A stretch of DNA of 64,000 bases. Source: Rutidosis leptorrhynchoides (lineage: Eukaryota > Streptophyta > Magnoliopsida > Asterales > Asteraceae). Position numbers and translations under genes: made by a program. Positions 23,101 through 34,222 of the stretch are shown here, one piece after another. The DNA is taken from the NCBI RefSeq assembly GCF_046630445.1, contig NC_092333.1:100879501-100943500 (forward strand), in the 5' to 3' direction. How positions within the stretch are numbered: the stretch's first letter is position 1; every line of letters starts with the position of its first letter. The notes below the pieces were generated by a model. It saw nothing but the letters and a program-made list of their open reading frames with translations. It was not told where the DNA came from and made no database searches.

Positions 23101-25201
23101 TAGCTCTATCCACTTCAATTCCTTCCTTTGAAATTTTATGACCAAGAACTATGCCTTCTTTAACCATGAAATAGCATTTCTCCCAATTAAGTACTAGATT
23201 TGATTGTTCGCATCTAATATGCATTCGTTCAAGATTAACTAGACATGTTTCAAATGTATCACCGAAGACTGAAAAGTCATCCATGAAAACTTCCATGCAT
23301 TCTTCTATCATGTCGTGAAAAATCGCCATCATGCCCCTTTGAAAGGTTGCAGGGGCATTGCAAAGTCCAAATGGCATGCATTTGTAAGAAAAAGTACCAT
23401 AAGGGCACGTGAACGTGGTTTTCTCTTGATCTTCGGGTGCTATTGGAATTTGAAAATATCCGGAAAAACCATCAAGAAAACAATAGTAACTATTTCCGGC
23501 TAATCTTTCCAACATTTGATCAATGAAAGGTAAGGGAAAGTGATATTTTATGGTGGCGTCATTTAATTTTGTATAATCAATACAAACACACCATCCTGTT
23601 ACAGTCCTAGTAGGAATAAGCTCATTTTTCTCATTTGTGATAACAGTCATGCCACCCTTCTTAGGTACGCATTGAACTGGGCTTACCCATGGACTATCAG
23701 AGATTGGATAAATTAAACCTGCATCAAGTAGTTTAATAATTTCTTTCTTAACAACATCTTGCATATTAGGATTTAGTCTTCGTTGGCGTTGCACATACGT
23801 TTTATGACCTTCTTCCATAAGGATTTTATGTATGCAATACGAAGGACTTATACCTTTAATATCATGAATCTTCCATGCAATAGCTGGTTTATGAGCTTTT
23901 AGCACATAAATGAGTTGAGATTTTTCATTTTCCGTAAGAGAAGACGATATTATTACAGGTAATTCAGATTCACCATGTAAATAAGGGTATTCCAAATGAT
24001 TTGGAAGTGGTTTTAACTCTAATGTCGGTGGTTCTTCTATCGATGATTTATATCGATATCTGTCTTCCTCTTTTAGCATTTGAATTTCTTCTGTTGTTGG
24101 TTCATATCTATTAGCCATAAGTGTAGTTAACATTTCAGTTTCATCAATTGGTTCAGTTCCTTCTCCTAAAGAACATTCTCCTGTTCCTTGTAATTCTGGA
24201 AATTCTTCTAACAATTCTGCATGTGAATCTATAGTTTGAATATAATAACATGTATCATCTGCAGATTGCGGTTGTTGCATTGCTCTATCAACTGAAAAGG
24301 TAACACTCTCATCCTCTATACTTAGGGTCAGTTTCTTACCAAACACGTCTATTATTGCTTTAGCCGTGTTTAAGAATGGTCTTCCTAATATGAGAGGAAC
24401 TCGAGAATCTTCTTCCATGTCCAGAATAACAAAATCTACTGGAAATACTAAAGTACCAACTTTAACTAGCATGTTCTCCATTATCCCTCTAGGATATTTT
24501 ACTGATCGATCGGCTAGTTGTATGCTTATTCGTGTTGGTTTCAATTCTCCGAGGTCTAGTTTAGCGTATAGTGAATATGGCATTAAATTTATACTAGCAC
24601 CTAAATCTGCCAATGCTTCTATTGAACTAAGACTACCCAGAAAACATGGAATCGTGAAACTTCCTGGATCTGATAATTTTTCTGGTATCTTATTCAATAG
24701 TACTGCAGAACAATTAGCATTCATAGTAACAGCCGAGAGTTCTTCCATTTTCTTTCTATTTGTGATAAGATCTTTCAAGAATTTAGCATATCTTGGCATT
24801 CCCGAAATTACATCAATGAAAGGAAGGTTGACATTTATTTGTTTAAACATATCCAAGAATTTGGATTGCTCGGCTTCAAGTCTCTCTTTTCTCATTTTAC
24901 TCGGGTATGGAAGAGGTGGTTGGTATGGTTTAACATAAGGTTTAGCCTTAACTGTGTTATCTTCATTAACCTTTTCAACTACCGGTTCTGTTTCCTTATC
25001 TTGCTCAGGTTGTGGTTCTTGTGGAGTAGGAATAGAATCATCAAAAATTACAGGTATTTCAGGTGGTTTAAGTGTAATACCACTTCTTGTGGTAATGGCT
25101 TTAGCTGTTTCATTCCGGGGGTTAGCATTTGTATCGCTAGGTAGACTTCCCGGTTTTCTTTCACCTATCAACCTTGCTAGGTTGCTTACTTCTTGTTCCA
25201 A
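23081..25201 (-). CDS. Protease and reverse transcriptase polyprotein segment, element 2
   Basis: A 706-codon uninterrupted frame, opened from a gag-pro readthrough; its first codon is TTG and it probably has no start of its own. Protease: [17 protein letters not shown] at about residues 193-209 with the DxGA active site, and [10 protein letters not shown] about 70 later. RT (about 420-690): [63 protein letters not shown], the catalytic VFMDDF, and [13 protein letters not shown]. The C-terminal RT connection and RNase H are removed by the 0.82 kb deletion. RT copies element RNA into DNA in the cytoplasmic particle. Confidence 0.88.
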   Translation of the reverse strand: MEQEVSNLARLIGERKPGSLPSDTNANPRNETAKAITTRSGITLKPPEIPVIFDDSIPTPQEPQPEQDKETEPVVEKVNEDNTVKAKPYVKPYQPPLPYPSKMRKERLEAEQSKFLDMFKQINVNLPFIDVISGMPRYAKFLKDLITNRKKMEELSAVTMNANCSAVLLNKIPEKLSDPGSFTIPCFLGSLSSIEALADLGASINLMPYSLYAKLDLGELKPTRISIQLADRSVKYPRGIMENMLVKVGTLVFPVDFVILDMEEDSRVPLILGRPFLNTAKAIIDVFGKKLTLSIEDESVTFSVDRAMQQPQSADDTCYYIQTIDSHAELLEEFPELQGTGECSLGEGTEPIDETEMLTTLMANRYEPTTEEIQMLKEEDRYRYKSSIEEPPTLELKPLPNHLEYPYLHGESELPVIISSSLTENEKSQLIYVLKAHKPAIAWKIHDIKGISPSYCIHKILMEEGHKTYVQRQRRLNPNMQDVVKKEIIKLLDAGLIYPISDSPWVSPVQCVPKKGGMTVITNEKNELIPTRTVTGWCVCIDYTKLNDATIKYHFPLPFIDQMLERLAGNSYYCFLDGFSGYFQIPIAPEDQEKTTFTCPYGTFSYKCMPFGLCNAPATFQRGMMAIFHDMIEECMEVFMDDFSVFGDTFETCLVNLERMHIRCEQSNLVLNWEKCYFMVKEGIVLGHKISKEGIEVDRAKVVPME

Positions 25202-26714
25202 ATTTTGAATAGAAGCTTGTTGATTTCTAAATTCTTGAGCATTTTATTCATTGGTTTGTTTCTGAGATGTGAAAAATTGAGTTTGAGATTCAACTAGCTT
25301 CGACATCATGTCTTCTAAATTTGGCTTTTTATCATCGGTTTGTGGTGATTCGTTTTGAAAAATAGGTCTTTGCTGATTGTAAGTATTATTATATACTTAC
25401 TGATTGCTAGGACCTTGTTGGTTGTTGTATGGAATATTTCGGTTATAATTCTGATTTTGATTGTAGATTAGTCTTGGCGGTTGATAATTATTCTGATAAT
25501 TATTTCCAGGCCTTTGGTTCATGTATGAAACATTCTCTCTTTGTTCCATTGTTGGTTCAATACTGAGACAATCTTTTGTTAAATGTGGTCCTCCACACTG
25601 CTCACAACTAATTCGTATTGAGTGAATATCTCTTAGTCATCTTTTCCATTCGTCTCTCGACAGCATCTATCTTTGCGGAAATGGAATCTAAGTCATGGCT
25701 AGAATCGGCTCTAGCTGCTTTAGATGATCTAACGATATCATTTTCTTGATGCCACTCATGTGAGTGGGAAGCAGTGTTATCAATAATTTTGTAAGCGTCA
25801 GTTGCGGTTTTCTTCATAATGGAACCACCAGCTGCTATATCGATGTCTTTTCGTGTAGTGATGTCGCATCCTTGGTAGAATATTTGTACTATTTGACAAG
25901 TGTCTAAACCATGTTGCGGACATCCTCTTAATAACTTTCCAAATCTTGTCCACGCTTCATATAGAGTTTCATTTGGCTTTTGCATGAACGTAACAATTTC
26001 TCCTTGAAGTCTCACGGCTTTAGATGCCGGAAAGAATTGTTTAAGAAATTTTTCAACTAAGACATCCCATGTATCAATCGCCCCTTCAGGTAACGATTCT
26101 AACCAATATTTGGCTTCTCCCTTTAAAGTCCAGGGAAATAACATGAGATATATCTGTTCATCCTCCACTTCTCTTATTTTAAATAGAGTACAGATCCTAT
26201 TAAAGGTTCGAAGATGTTCGTTTGGATCTTCCTTCGGCGCACCACTAAATTGGCATTGATTTGTTACCATATATAGAATTTGTCCTTTGATTTCATAATC
26301 TGGCGCATTAATCTCAGGTTGAGTAATTGCGTGACCTTGGCCAGTGCGTTTAGCTCTCATTCGGTCTTCCATACTTAGAGGTTCCAGATTTTTCATGATT
26401 GAATTTGTTGAGTATGAATCACTAGAGGATTCTGATTTAGTGGGTTGTTCTTCGACAATCTCCGTTTGAATGATTGGTGGTTCCGGAGGAAAGATTAATG
26501 GTTCAGGATCTCTGAATTGTCCCTAAATATCCTCCGGATTCTCAATTGTGAGGCCGAGTTCAAAAAATGGATTATCGGAAATTTGAATTGGAGTACTTGG
26601 TTGACTAGATGACGATTCTAAAGAAAAATCAACGGCGACAATATTGGCTAGATGTCTTGATCGAGTTACAGGTGGTGAACGTACGAAAGGTGGTGAACGT
26701 TTTGCTCGGTGCAT
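25202..26714 (-). pseudogene. Gag, element 2 (interrupted)
   Basis: Starts at ATG 26714-26712, the same start as element 3. A TAG at 26523-26525 replaces a glutamine codon (CAG in element 3), and the gag domain continues from about 26396 to 25608 (ETLYEAWTRFGKLLRGCPQHG, IVQIFYQG). A frame shift near 25625 ends that stretch. The CEQCGGPHLTKDC zinc knuckle (about 25590-25610), an Asn/Gln-rich region with a stop, and the coiled segment leading into the protease follow to 25202. Confidence 0.8.
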
Positions 26715-27942
26715 TCACTGAATATCCTATTAGTTATAAAAATAAAAATCATATAAGTTATCAAATTAATAGACTTTTCTGCTTTTGCCCACGTTTCGAA
26801 TAGCCAATAGATGCAGCAGGGAGCCAGAACCCTTTAAATCGGAAACTCACAACTCAGCCACTAACAAATCCAACTATTACTATGAAGCAGAAAATTTTGG
26901 ATGTCTATCAATTTAACCACTTAAAATAATTCTTCGTCAAAGTTTAAAGAAATTTTAGAGAAGAAATAGAAAATTCTATGTCCTAAAAACTAGAGCGTCG
27001 ATGAAAAAGAAAAAGTGCGTCGAAAAACGTCGAAAAATAAAAGGTCAAAAAATAATAAAAAGAACGTAGCGCGTCGAAACTTAAAAGTCTAAAAACTAAG
27101 AATTAAAAGTTGCGTCTTATGGTATTAAAGCTTAAAAGGAATTCTATATCCAAAACGGCAATAACTTAAAAAGATACTAAAATTTTTAAAACGGCGTCGC
27201 AAAATTTCTAAAGCACCTAAATCTTAGTCTAAAGAAAAAGCACTTAAGGAATTTTACGACAAAGCCTAAAAATCTAGAAATAAAAATAACTATGGCAAAA
27301 ACTATGACTTTAAACTAAATACGGACGAAAAATACAAATATTACGCTAAAACAAATAAAAAGATACAAAATATAAAAATAAACTTAAAGTTGTAAAAAGT
27401 ACAATTTTTATAAAAATATTATTTTTATATTATTATTTTATAAAAGTATTAATTTTTATAACTAATAAAACTAATTAAAACTAGAAATACAAATTAAATC
27501 TAAAAACTAAATTAATTAATTAATTAACCCTAATTAGGGTTTATAATAATAATAATAATAATTAATAATCCATAATTATTGCCGTTGGAAGTCAAACTGT
27601 GGCGTGTCAGATTAAGCCATGCGATCGCATGGTCTTTGTGTTATAAATCCATGCGGTCGCATGGAGTAGGGTTTCAGGCCAAATGTTGGGCTTCAACAGT
27701 GATCGGTCCGTTTAAGTTTTTAATTAATTTTTTTTATTTTTCTGTTTTTTTTAAATATTTATATAAACAAATAAAAACTTATATTTTAAAAACTAAAATA
27801 AAAATGAAGAAACTTTATAATTTTATATATATATTTAACAAACTCTTAAAAATATATCAATTTTGTTTTTCTTTTTATATTTTTGTTATTTTTTTAAAAA
27901 AAATTAAAACGTATTATTTTTTTACAAAAGTAAATTAAAAAT

Positions 27943-27998
<56 letters not shown>

Positions 27999-28023
27999 CG
28001 TTTCGCTTCCGGCGTTTAAGCAG
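26715..28023 (-). other. Leader of element 2
   Basis: A 1.3 kb untranslated leader between primer site and gag. It has GCGTCG-rich segments (about 26990-27210), an AT-rich middle, a palindrome pair at 27618-27663 and a (TA)n tract at about 27945-27997. No coding sequence was recognised. Confidence 0.65.
27618..27663. promoter_or_regulatory. Paired 14-bp palindromes in leader of element 2
   Basis: CATGCGATCGCATG at 27618-27631 and CATGCGGTCGCATG at 27650-27663, again 32 bp start to start. No TATA box is near in the sense direction. Relative to the LTR pairs the better palindrome is on the opposite side, as if the module were inverted. Confidence 0.5.
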
Positions 28024-28041
28024 TCCCCGGCAGCAGCGCCA
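28024..28041 (-). other. Primer binding site of element 2 (tRNA-Asp type)
   Basis: The minus strand reads TGGCGCTGCTGCCGGGGA, close to the 3' end complement of plant tRNA-Asp, eight bases inside the 5' LTR. Element 1 keeps a better version, TGGCGCCGCTGCCGGGGA. This site primes first-strand synthesis and fixes the orientation of the element. Confidence 0.8.
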
Positions 28042-28049
28042 AAAATACT

Positions 28050-29336
28050 TGATGTGCGTAGAGGAGTATACAAAATAGTTATATTTTTACTACAAAATAC
28101 TATTAAATGCGATACAATTTTACACAAGTTATTTATTTATTTATAGAGTGGATATACCTAAACCTTGCTACAACACTTATAGGCAGTGTACCTAATCGTA
28201 CAGTAGTGTAGTTTTTTAGTAAGTCCGGTTCGTTCCACAGGGATCTTAGCCAAGTTTAACGCTATATTTTTAAAACTATATTTGTAAAAATATAAATATA
28301 TATATAAGTAGTATTATTATTATAAAAGGGGGTTTTTACCGTTTAATAACCGGTTTGTCGATTTTAAAACTTAAGTCGCAGTTAACACCTAATGTAAAAA
28401 TATTAAAAATAAATATAACTTAAATTAAAGCATAAAGTAAATGACAATAATGAAATTGCGATAAATAAAAGTGCGATAAATAAAATGACAATAAATTAAA
28501 GTGCGATAATTAAAAGTGCAATTAAATATGAAATAAAGGAATTATGCTTATTTAAACTTCCATAATCATGATGTTCGACGTGTTGTTTTTAGTTTAGTAC
28601 CATGGGTTAATTGTCCTTTGTCCTGGATTATTTGATATGTCCATACGGTTTTGTCCATATTAGTCCATCAGTCATAAATACAAAGTGTGAGAGTCTTCGT
28701 CAAATTATCCTTATACCTGAAGTCAAATATTCCAACTAATTGGGGATTCGAATTGTAACAAGGTCTTAATACTTTGTTTAATGAATACACCAGGTTATCG
28801 ACTGCGTGTAGTCCAAGGTTTTACTACTTTGTTAACAATTACACCAATTACCCTTGAATGTAATTCACCCCTGTTTCAACTAATCCATTAACTATTAATC
28901 CAGTTCCGTGTCCGGTAAAATGAACAATTATTGGTATTTATAGATATCCCGCCCACCGTACCCGATTAAGCGTATGTGGTTATTTATAAATACGTCAAAT
29001 TATAAGTCTATATATTAAATTAACGAGGTATCATTTAGTTAATATAAAGCCCATTACTAGCCCATAGTCTAATGACCACAAGTGTCGTTCTTTTGTCCAA
29101 ACCCCAATTATGGTACAAAGCCCAATTACCCAATTTTAATATTTAGCCCAACATCACGATTACTTCAGCTTAAATAAGCATAATAATAACTTAGCTACGA
29201 GACATTAATTTAAAAAGGTTGAACATAACTTACAATGATTAAAAATAGCGTAGCGTTACACGGACAGAATTTCGACTTACACCCTTACAACATTCGCTAA
29301 CATACCCTTATTATTAAAATTAAAATTAAAATTAAA

Positions 29337-29392
<56 letters not shown>

Positions 29393-29580
29393 GTTTGAGA
29401 GTAAGAAGGGAAAAAGATGTGTTTATTTTCAACCAAAACTGCGAAATTTATAGCAATGTGGCCTCACTTTTTGGGTCATGCGACCACATGGATTTCCTTC
29501 TTCCTGGCCATGCGATCGCATGGCCAGCTAGGAGAGCTCACATGTTGTTGTTTTCTTCTTGCCGACGGTTTTATATAATA

Positions 29581-29661
<81 letters not shown>

Positions 29662-30050
29662 AAGAATTAATTATATATTATATTATATTCATGTGCATAG
29701 TTGACTTGTAATTTTTAGTCCGTTGCGTCGAGCGTTGAGAGTTGACTCTGGTCCCGGTTCCAGATTTTCGAACGTCCTTGTGTACAATTTAATATCTTGT
29801 ATTTTGCGTTTTGCGGCTTGTACTCTTGTAATTTTGAGACATTTCTCATCAATAATTTGAACCACTTTGATTGTATTTTGTACTTTTGAGCTTTTTGGTC
29901 GTTTGCGTCTTCCATTCGTCGAATCTGTCTTTTGTCTTCACCTTTTATTATTTAAACGAATATCACTTGCAAATAGAACAATTGAAACTAAAAGCTTGTC
30001 TTTCTTGAGGGATAATGATATGAAATATATGTTCATTTTTAGCATTATCA
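28050..30050 (-). repeat. 5' LTR of element 2 (LTR D)
   Basis: A 2001-bp LTR with the same ends as LTR C. Minus-strand TATA box at 29447-29452. Palindrome pair at 29477-29490 (two bases off) and 29509-29522 (perfect). (TA)n tracts at about 29343-29391 and 29585-29655. TTTATTTATCG-type array at 28430-28536. Confidence 0.88.
29477..29522 (-). promoter_or_regulatory. Paired 14-bp palindromes upstream of TATA box, LTR D
   Basis: CATGCGACCACATG (29477-29490) and CATGCGATCGCATG (29509-29522), 32 bp start to start, 24 bp upstream of the TATA core 29447-29452 on the minus strand. Confidence 0.6.
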
Positions 30051-30055
30051 TTCTT

Positions 30056-31130
30056 CTATTGATGATTTGTATCGATATTTGTCTTCCTCTTTTAGCATTT
30101 GAAGTTCTTCTGTTGTTGGTTCTTATTCATTGGCCATGAGTGTAGCTAACATTTCAGCTTCATCAATTGATTCAGTTCCTTCTTCTAAAGAATATTCTCC
30201 TGTTCCTTGTAATTCTGGAAATTCTTGTAACAATTCTGCATGTGAATCTATAGTTTGAATATAATAACATGTGTCATCTGCATATTGCGGTTGTTGCATG
30301 GCTCTATCAACTAAAAAGGTAACAATCTTGTCCTCTATACTTAGGGTCAGTTTGTTATCGAACACGTCTATTATTGCTTTAGCCGTGTTTAAGAATGGTC
30401 TTCCTAATATGAGAGGAACTCGAGAATCTTCTTCCATGTCCAGAATAACAAAGTCTACTGGAAATACTAAAGTACCAACTTTAACTAGCATGTTCTCCAT
30501 TATCCCTCTAGGATATTTTACTGATCGATCGGCTAGTTGTATGCTTATTCTTGTTGGTTTCAATTCTCCGAGGTCTAGTTTAGTGTATAGTGAATACGGC
30601 ATTAAATTTATACTAGCACCTAAGTCTGCCAATGCTTCTATTGAACTAAGACTACCCAGAAAACATGGAATTGTGATTAGATCTTCCATTTTATTTCTAT
30701 TTATGATTAGATCTTTCAGGAATTTGGCATATCTTGGCATTCCATAAATCACATCAATGAAAGGAAGGTTGACATTTATTTGTTTAAACATATCCAAGAA
30801 TTTGGATTGCTCGGCTTCAAGTCTTTCTTTTCTCATTTTACTCGGGTAAGGAAGCGGTGGTTGGTATGGTTTAACATAAGGTTTAGCCTTAACTGTGTTA
30901 TCTTCATTAACCTTTTCAACTACCGGCTCTGTTTCCTTCTCTTGCTCAGGCTGTGGTGCCTGTGTAGTAGGAATAGAGTCATTAAAAATTACAGGCATTT
31001 CAGGTGGTTTAAGTGTAATACCACTTCTTGTGGTAATGGCTTTAGCTGTTTCATTTCGGGGGTTAGCATTTGTATCACTAGGTAAACTCCCTGGTTTTCT
31101 TTCTCTAATTAACCTTGCTAGGTTACTCAC
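30056..31130 (-). pseudogene. Protease region of element 1
   Basis: Open over 30123-31130 (335 codons). It carries the proline-rich linker ([20 protein letters not shown]), the protease with [17 protein letters not shown] and [10 protein letters not shown], and the acidic segment before RT. Compared with element 2 it lacks about 28 residues just before the protease (MEDLITIPCFLG joined directly). After a stop at 30123 it continues towards RT and is cut at 30055 by the insertion of element 2; RT resumes at 12872. Confidence 0.82.
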
Positions 31131-32653
31131 TTCTTGTTCCAGATTTTGGATAGAAGCTTGTTGATTTCTAAATGCTTGAGCATTTTGTTCATTAGTTTGT
31201 TCTGAGATGTGAAAAACTGCGTTTGAGATTCAACTAGCTTCGACATCATATCTTCTAAATTTGGCTTTTTATCATCGATTTGTGGTGGTTTATTTGGAAA
31301 AATAGGTCTTTGCTGGTTGTAAGTATTGTTAGATATTTGTTGATTGCTAGGACCTTGTTGGTTATTGTATGGAACATTTCGGTTATAATTCTGATTTTGA
31401 TTGTAGTTTGTTCTTGGCGGTTGATAATTATTTTGATAATTATTTCCAGGCCTTTGGTTCATATATGAAACATTCTCTCTTTGTTCCATTGTTTGTTCAA
31501 TACTGAGACAATCTTTTGTCAAATGTGGTCCTCCACACTGCTCACAACTAATTCGTATTGCGTGAATATATTTAGTCATCTTTTCCATTTGTCTCTCAAA
31601 AGAGTCTAACTTTGCGGAAATGGAATCAAAGTCATGGCTAAAATTGGCTCTAGCCGCTTTAGATGAACAAAGAATATCTTTTTCTTGGTGCCACTCATGT
31701 GAGTGGGAAGCTGTGTTATCAATGATTTTGTGAGCTTCAGTTGCGGTTTTCTTCATAATGGAAACACCAGCTGCTGTGTCGATGTCTTTTCGTGTAGCAA
31801 CATCGCATCCTTGGTAGAATATTTGCACTATTTGATAAGTATCTAAACCATGTTGAGGACATCCTCTCAATAACTTTCCGAATCTTGTCCACGCCTCATA
31901 TAATGTTTCATTTGGCTTTTGCGCGAACGTAACAATTTCTCCTTGAAGTCTCACGGCTTTAGATGCCGGAAAGATTCTTTTAAGAAATTTCTCAACTAAA
32001 ACATCCCATGTATCAATCGCCCCTTCAGGTAACGATTCTAATCAATCTTTGGCTTCTCCCTTTAAAGTTCAGGGAATTAACATGAGATAGATCTGTTCAT
32101 CCTCAACTTCTCTGATTTTAAATAGAGTACAGATCCTATTAAAAGTTCGAAGATGTTCTTTTGGATCTTCTTTTGGCGTACCACTAAATTGGCATTGATT
32201 AGTTACCATGTGTAGGATTTGTCTTTTGATTTCATAATCTGGCGCATTAATGTCTGGTTGAGTAATGGCATGACCTTGGCCAGTGCGTGTAGCTCTCATT
32301 CGATATTCCATACTTAGATGTTCCTGATTTTTCATGATTGAATTTGTTGAATCTGAATCACTAGAGGATTCTGATTTAATGGTTTCTTCCTCGACAATCT
32401 CTGGTTGTATGATTTGTGGTTCCGGAGGAATGATTAGTGGTTCAGGATCTCTGAATTGTCCTTGAATATCCTCCGGACTCTCAATTGTGAAGTTGGGTTC
32501 AAAAAATGGATTATCGGAAATTTGAATTGGAGTACTTGGTCGACTAGATGATGATTCTAAAGAAAAATCAATGGCGACAATATTGACTAGATGTCTTGAT
32601 CGAGTTACAGGTGGTGAACGTATGAAAGGTGGTGAACGTTTTGCTCGGTGCGT
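31127..32653 (-). pseudogene. Gag of element 1 (start codon lost, stops)
   Basis: Homologous to the gag of elements 2 and 3, but the initiator ATG is ACG (32653-32651). The gag domain is split by stops near 32040-32070, leaving open stretches 32069-32335 and 31127-31954. The latter ends with the zinc knuckle CEQCGGPHLTKDC (CX2CX3HX4C, about 31510-31550), an Asn/Gln/Tyr-rich region and a helical segment. Confidence 0.82.
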
Positions 32654-33874
32654 TCACTGAATATCCTATTGGTTATAAAGATAAAAATTATATAAGTTAT
32701 CAAATTAATAGACTTTTCTGATTTTACCCAAGTTTCGAATAGCCAATAGATGCAGCAGGTAGCCAGGACCCTTTAAATCGGAAAATTTTGGATGTCTATC
32801 AAATTAACCGCTTAAAATAATTTTTCTTCGAAGTTTAAAGAAGATATAGAAAATTCTATGTCCTAAAAACTATAGCGTAGAAATGAGAAAGAAAAAGCGC
32901 GTCGAAAAATAAGAAGCGAAAAATAAGCGTCGTAAAATAAAAATTGAAAAAAATAAAGCGTCGAAACTTAAAAGCCTAAAAACTAAAAATTAAAACTTGT
33001 GTCTAAAGGTATTAAAGCTTAAAAGAATTCTATATCCAAAACTACAATAACTTAAAAAGGCACTAAAACTTATTTAAAACTAAAGCGATAAGCCACGTCG
33101 TAAAATTCTAAAGCGTCGAAATCTTAATATAAAGAAAAAGCACTTAAGGGATTTTACGGCAAAGCCTAACAATCTAGAAATGTAAAATAACTACGGAAAA
33201 AACTAAGTTTAAACTAATTACGAATGATAAATATATAAACTACGAATTAAATGATAAAAATATACAATTTATAAAAAGAAACAAAAATGATAAAATTGCT
33301 TATTTTTATAAAAATATTATTTTTATATTATTATTTTATAAAAGTATTAATATTATAATTAATAAAACTAATTAAAACTTAATATTACAAATTAAATAAT
33401 AAAACTAAAACTAATTATTATTAAATTTAACCCTAATTCTAATTAATTAATAATAATAATATATAAAACCCTAACCCTAATCTGACAGTCAAAGGTACCA
33501 GACCTGTCACCTCAGCTCATTCGATCGCATGAGTTGAGGGTTTTAAATCCATGTGGTCGCATGGGTTAGGATACCAGGCCAATTTGTTTGGGCTGCTACA
33601 GTACTCGGCCCGAATACTTATTTATTTTTTTTTTTATTTTTTTTGAGTTTAATTTATATAAAATATAAATATAACTTATTAGTTTTATAAAAAAATATTA
33701 GTTATTAGTTTTATAACTCTTAAAATATAAACTTTTTAATTTAAATACTTAAAAATATAGAAATATATTTTTCTTTCTTTTTTTATGTTTTTATATTTTT
33801 GAAACTTATAAATATATTCTCACAAAAATAGATTAAAATATATTTTTTTATAGCGTTTCGCTTTCGCTTGATGG
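32654..33874 (-). other. Leader of element 1
   Basis: A 1.2 kb untranslated leader, similar to 26715-28023, with GCGTCG-type segments (about 32880-33120), a short CCCTAA-like stretch (about 33470) and a degenerate palindrome pair at 33518-33563. No coding sequence was recognised. Confidence 0.65.
33518..33563. promoter_or_regulatory. Degenerate paired palindromes in leader of element 1
   Basis: CATTCGATCGCATG (33518-33531) and CATGTGGTCGCATG (33550-33563). Each is one or two bases off the consensus, yet the 32-bp spacing is kept exactly. Confidence 0.45.
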
Positions 33875-33892
33875 TCCCCGGCAGCGGCGCCA
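33875..33892 (-). other. Primer binding site of element 1 (tRNA-Asp type)
   Basis: The minus strand reads TGGCGCCGCTGCCGGGGA, one base off the usual plant tRNA-Asp complement, eight bases inside the LTR. It fixes LTR E as the 5' LTR of a minus-strand element. Confidence 0.85.
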
Positions 33893-33900
33893 AAAATACT

Positions 33901-34133
33901 TGATGTGTGCGAGGGGTAGTACGAAATATATTATATTTTACTACGAAATACTATTAAATACGATACAATTTACAAAAAGTTATTTATTTATTTAAAGAAT
34001 GGATTTACCTAAAACCTTGCTACAACACTTATAGGCAGTGTACCTAATTGTAGAGTAGTGTCGTTTTTAGTAAGTCTGGTTCGTCCCACAGGGAGACAGC
34101 CGAGTTTAACGCTATATTTTTATTAACTATATT

Positions 34134-34222
<89 letters not shown>

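Larger units (their letters stand above)
12873..30050 (-). mobile_element. Athila-type element 2, 17.2 kb, nested in element 1
   Basis: LTR C (12873-14896, 3') and LTR D (28050-30050, 5') are flanked by the target duplication TTCTT at 12868-12872 and 30051-30055. From right to left the interior holds a primer site, leader, gag, protease-RT (one 706-codon open frame), integrase fused to a second protease module, a zinc-knuckle-like ORF, an ATHILA-ORF1-like gene and a 3' region. RNase H is deleted and gag, integrase and the ATHILA ORF contain stops, so the element is non-autonomous now. LTRs C and D differ by scattered substitutions and microsatellite length. Confidence 0.88.

Noticed and set aside
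24366-25208. Long plus-strand ORFs opposite the protease region (also 30271-31164 and 6929-7825)
   Set aside because: Antisense shadows of minus-strand pro/gag; no domain, and frames are not kept independently of the sense gene.
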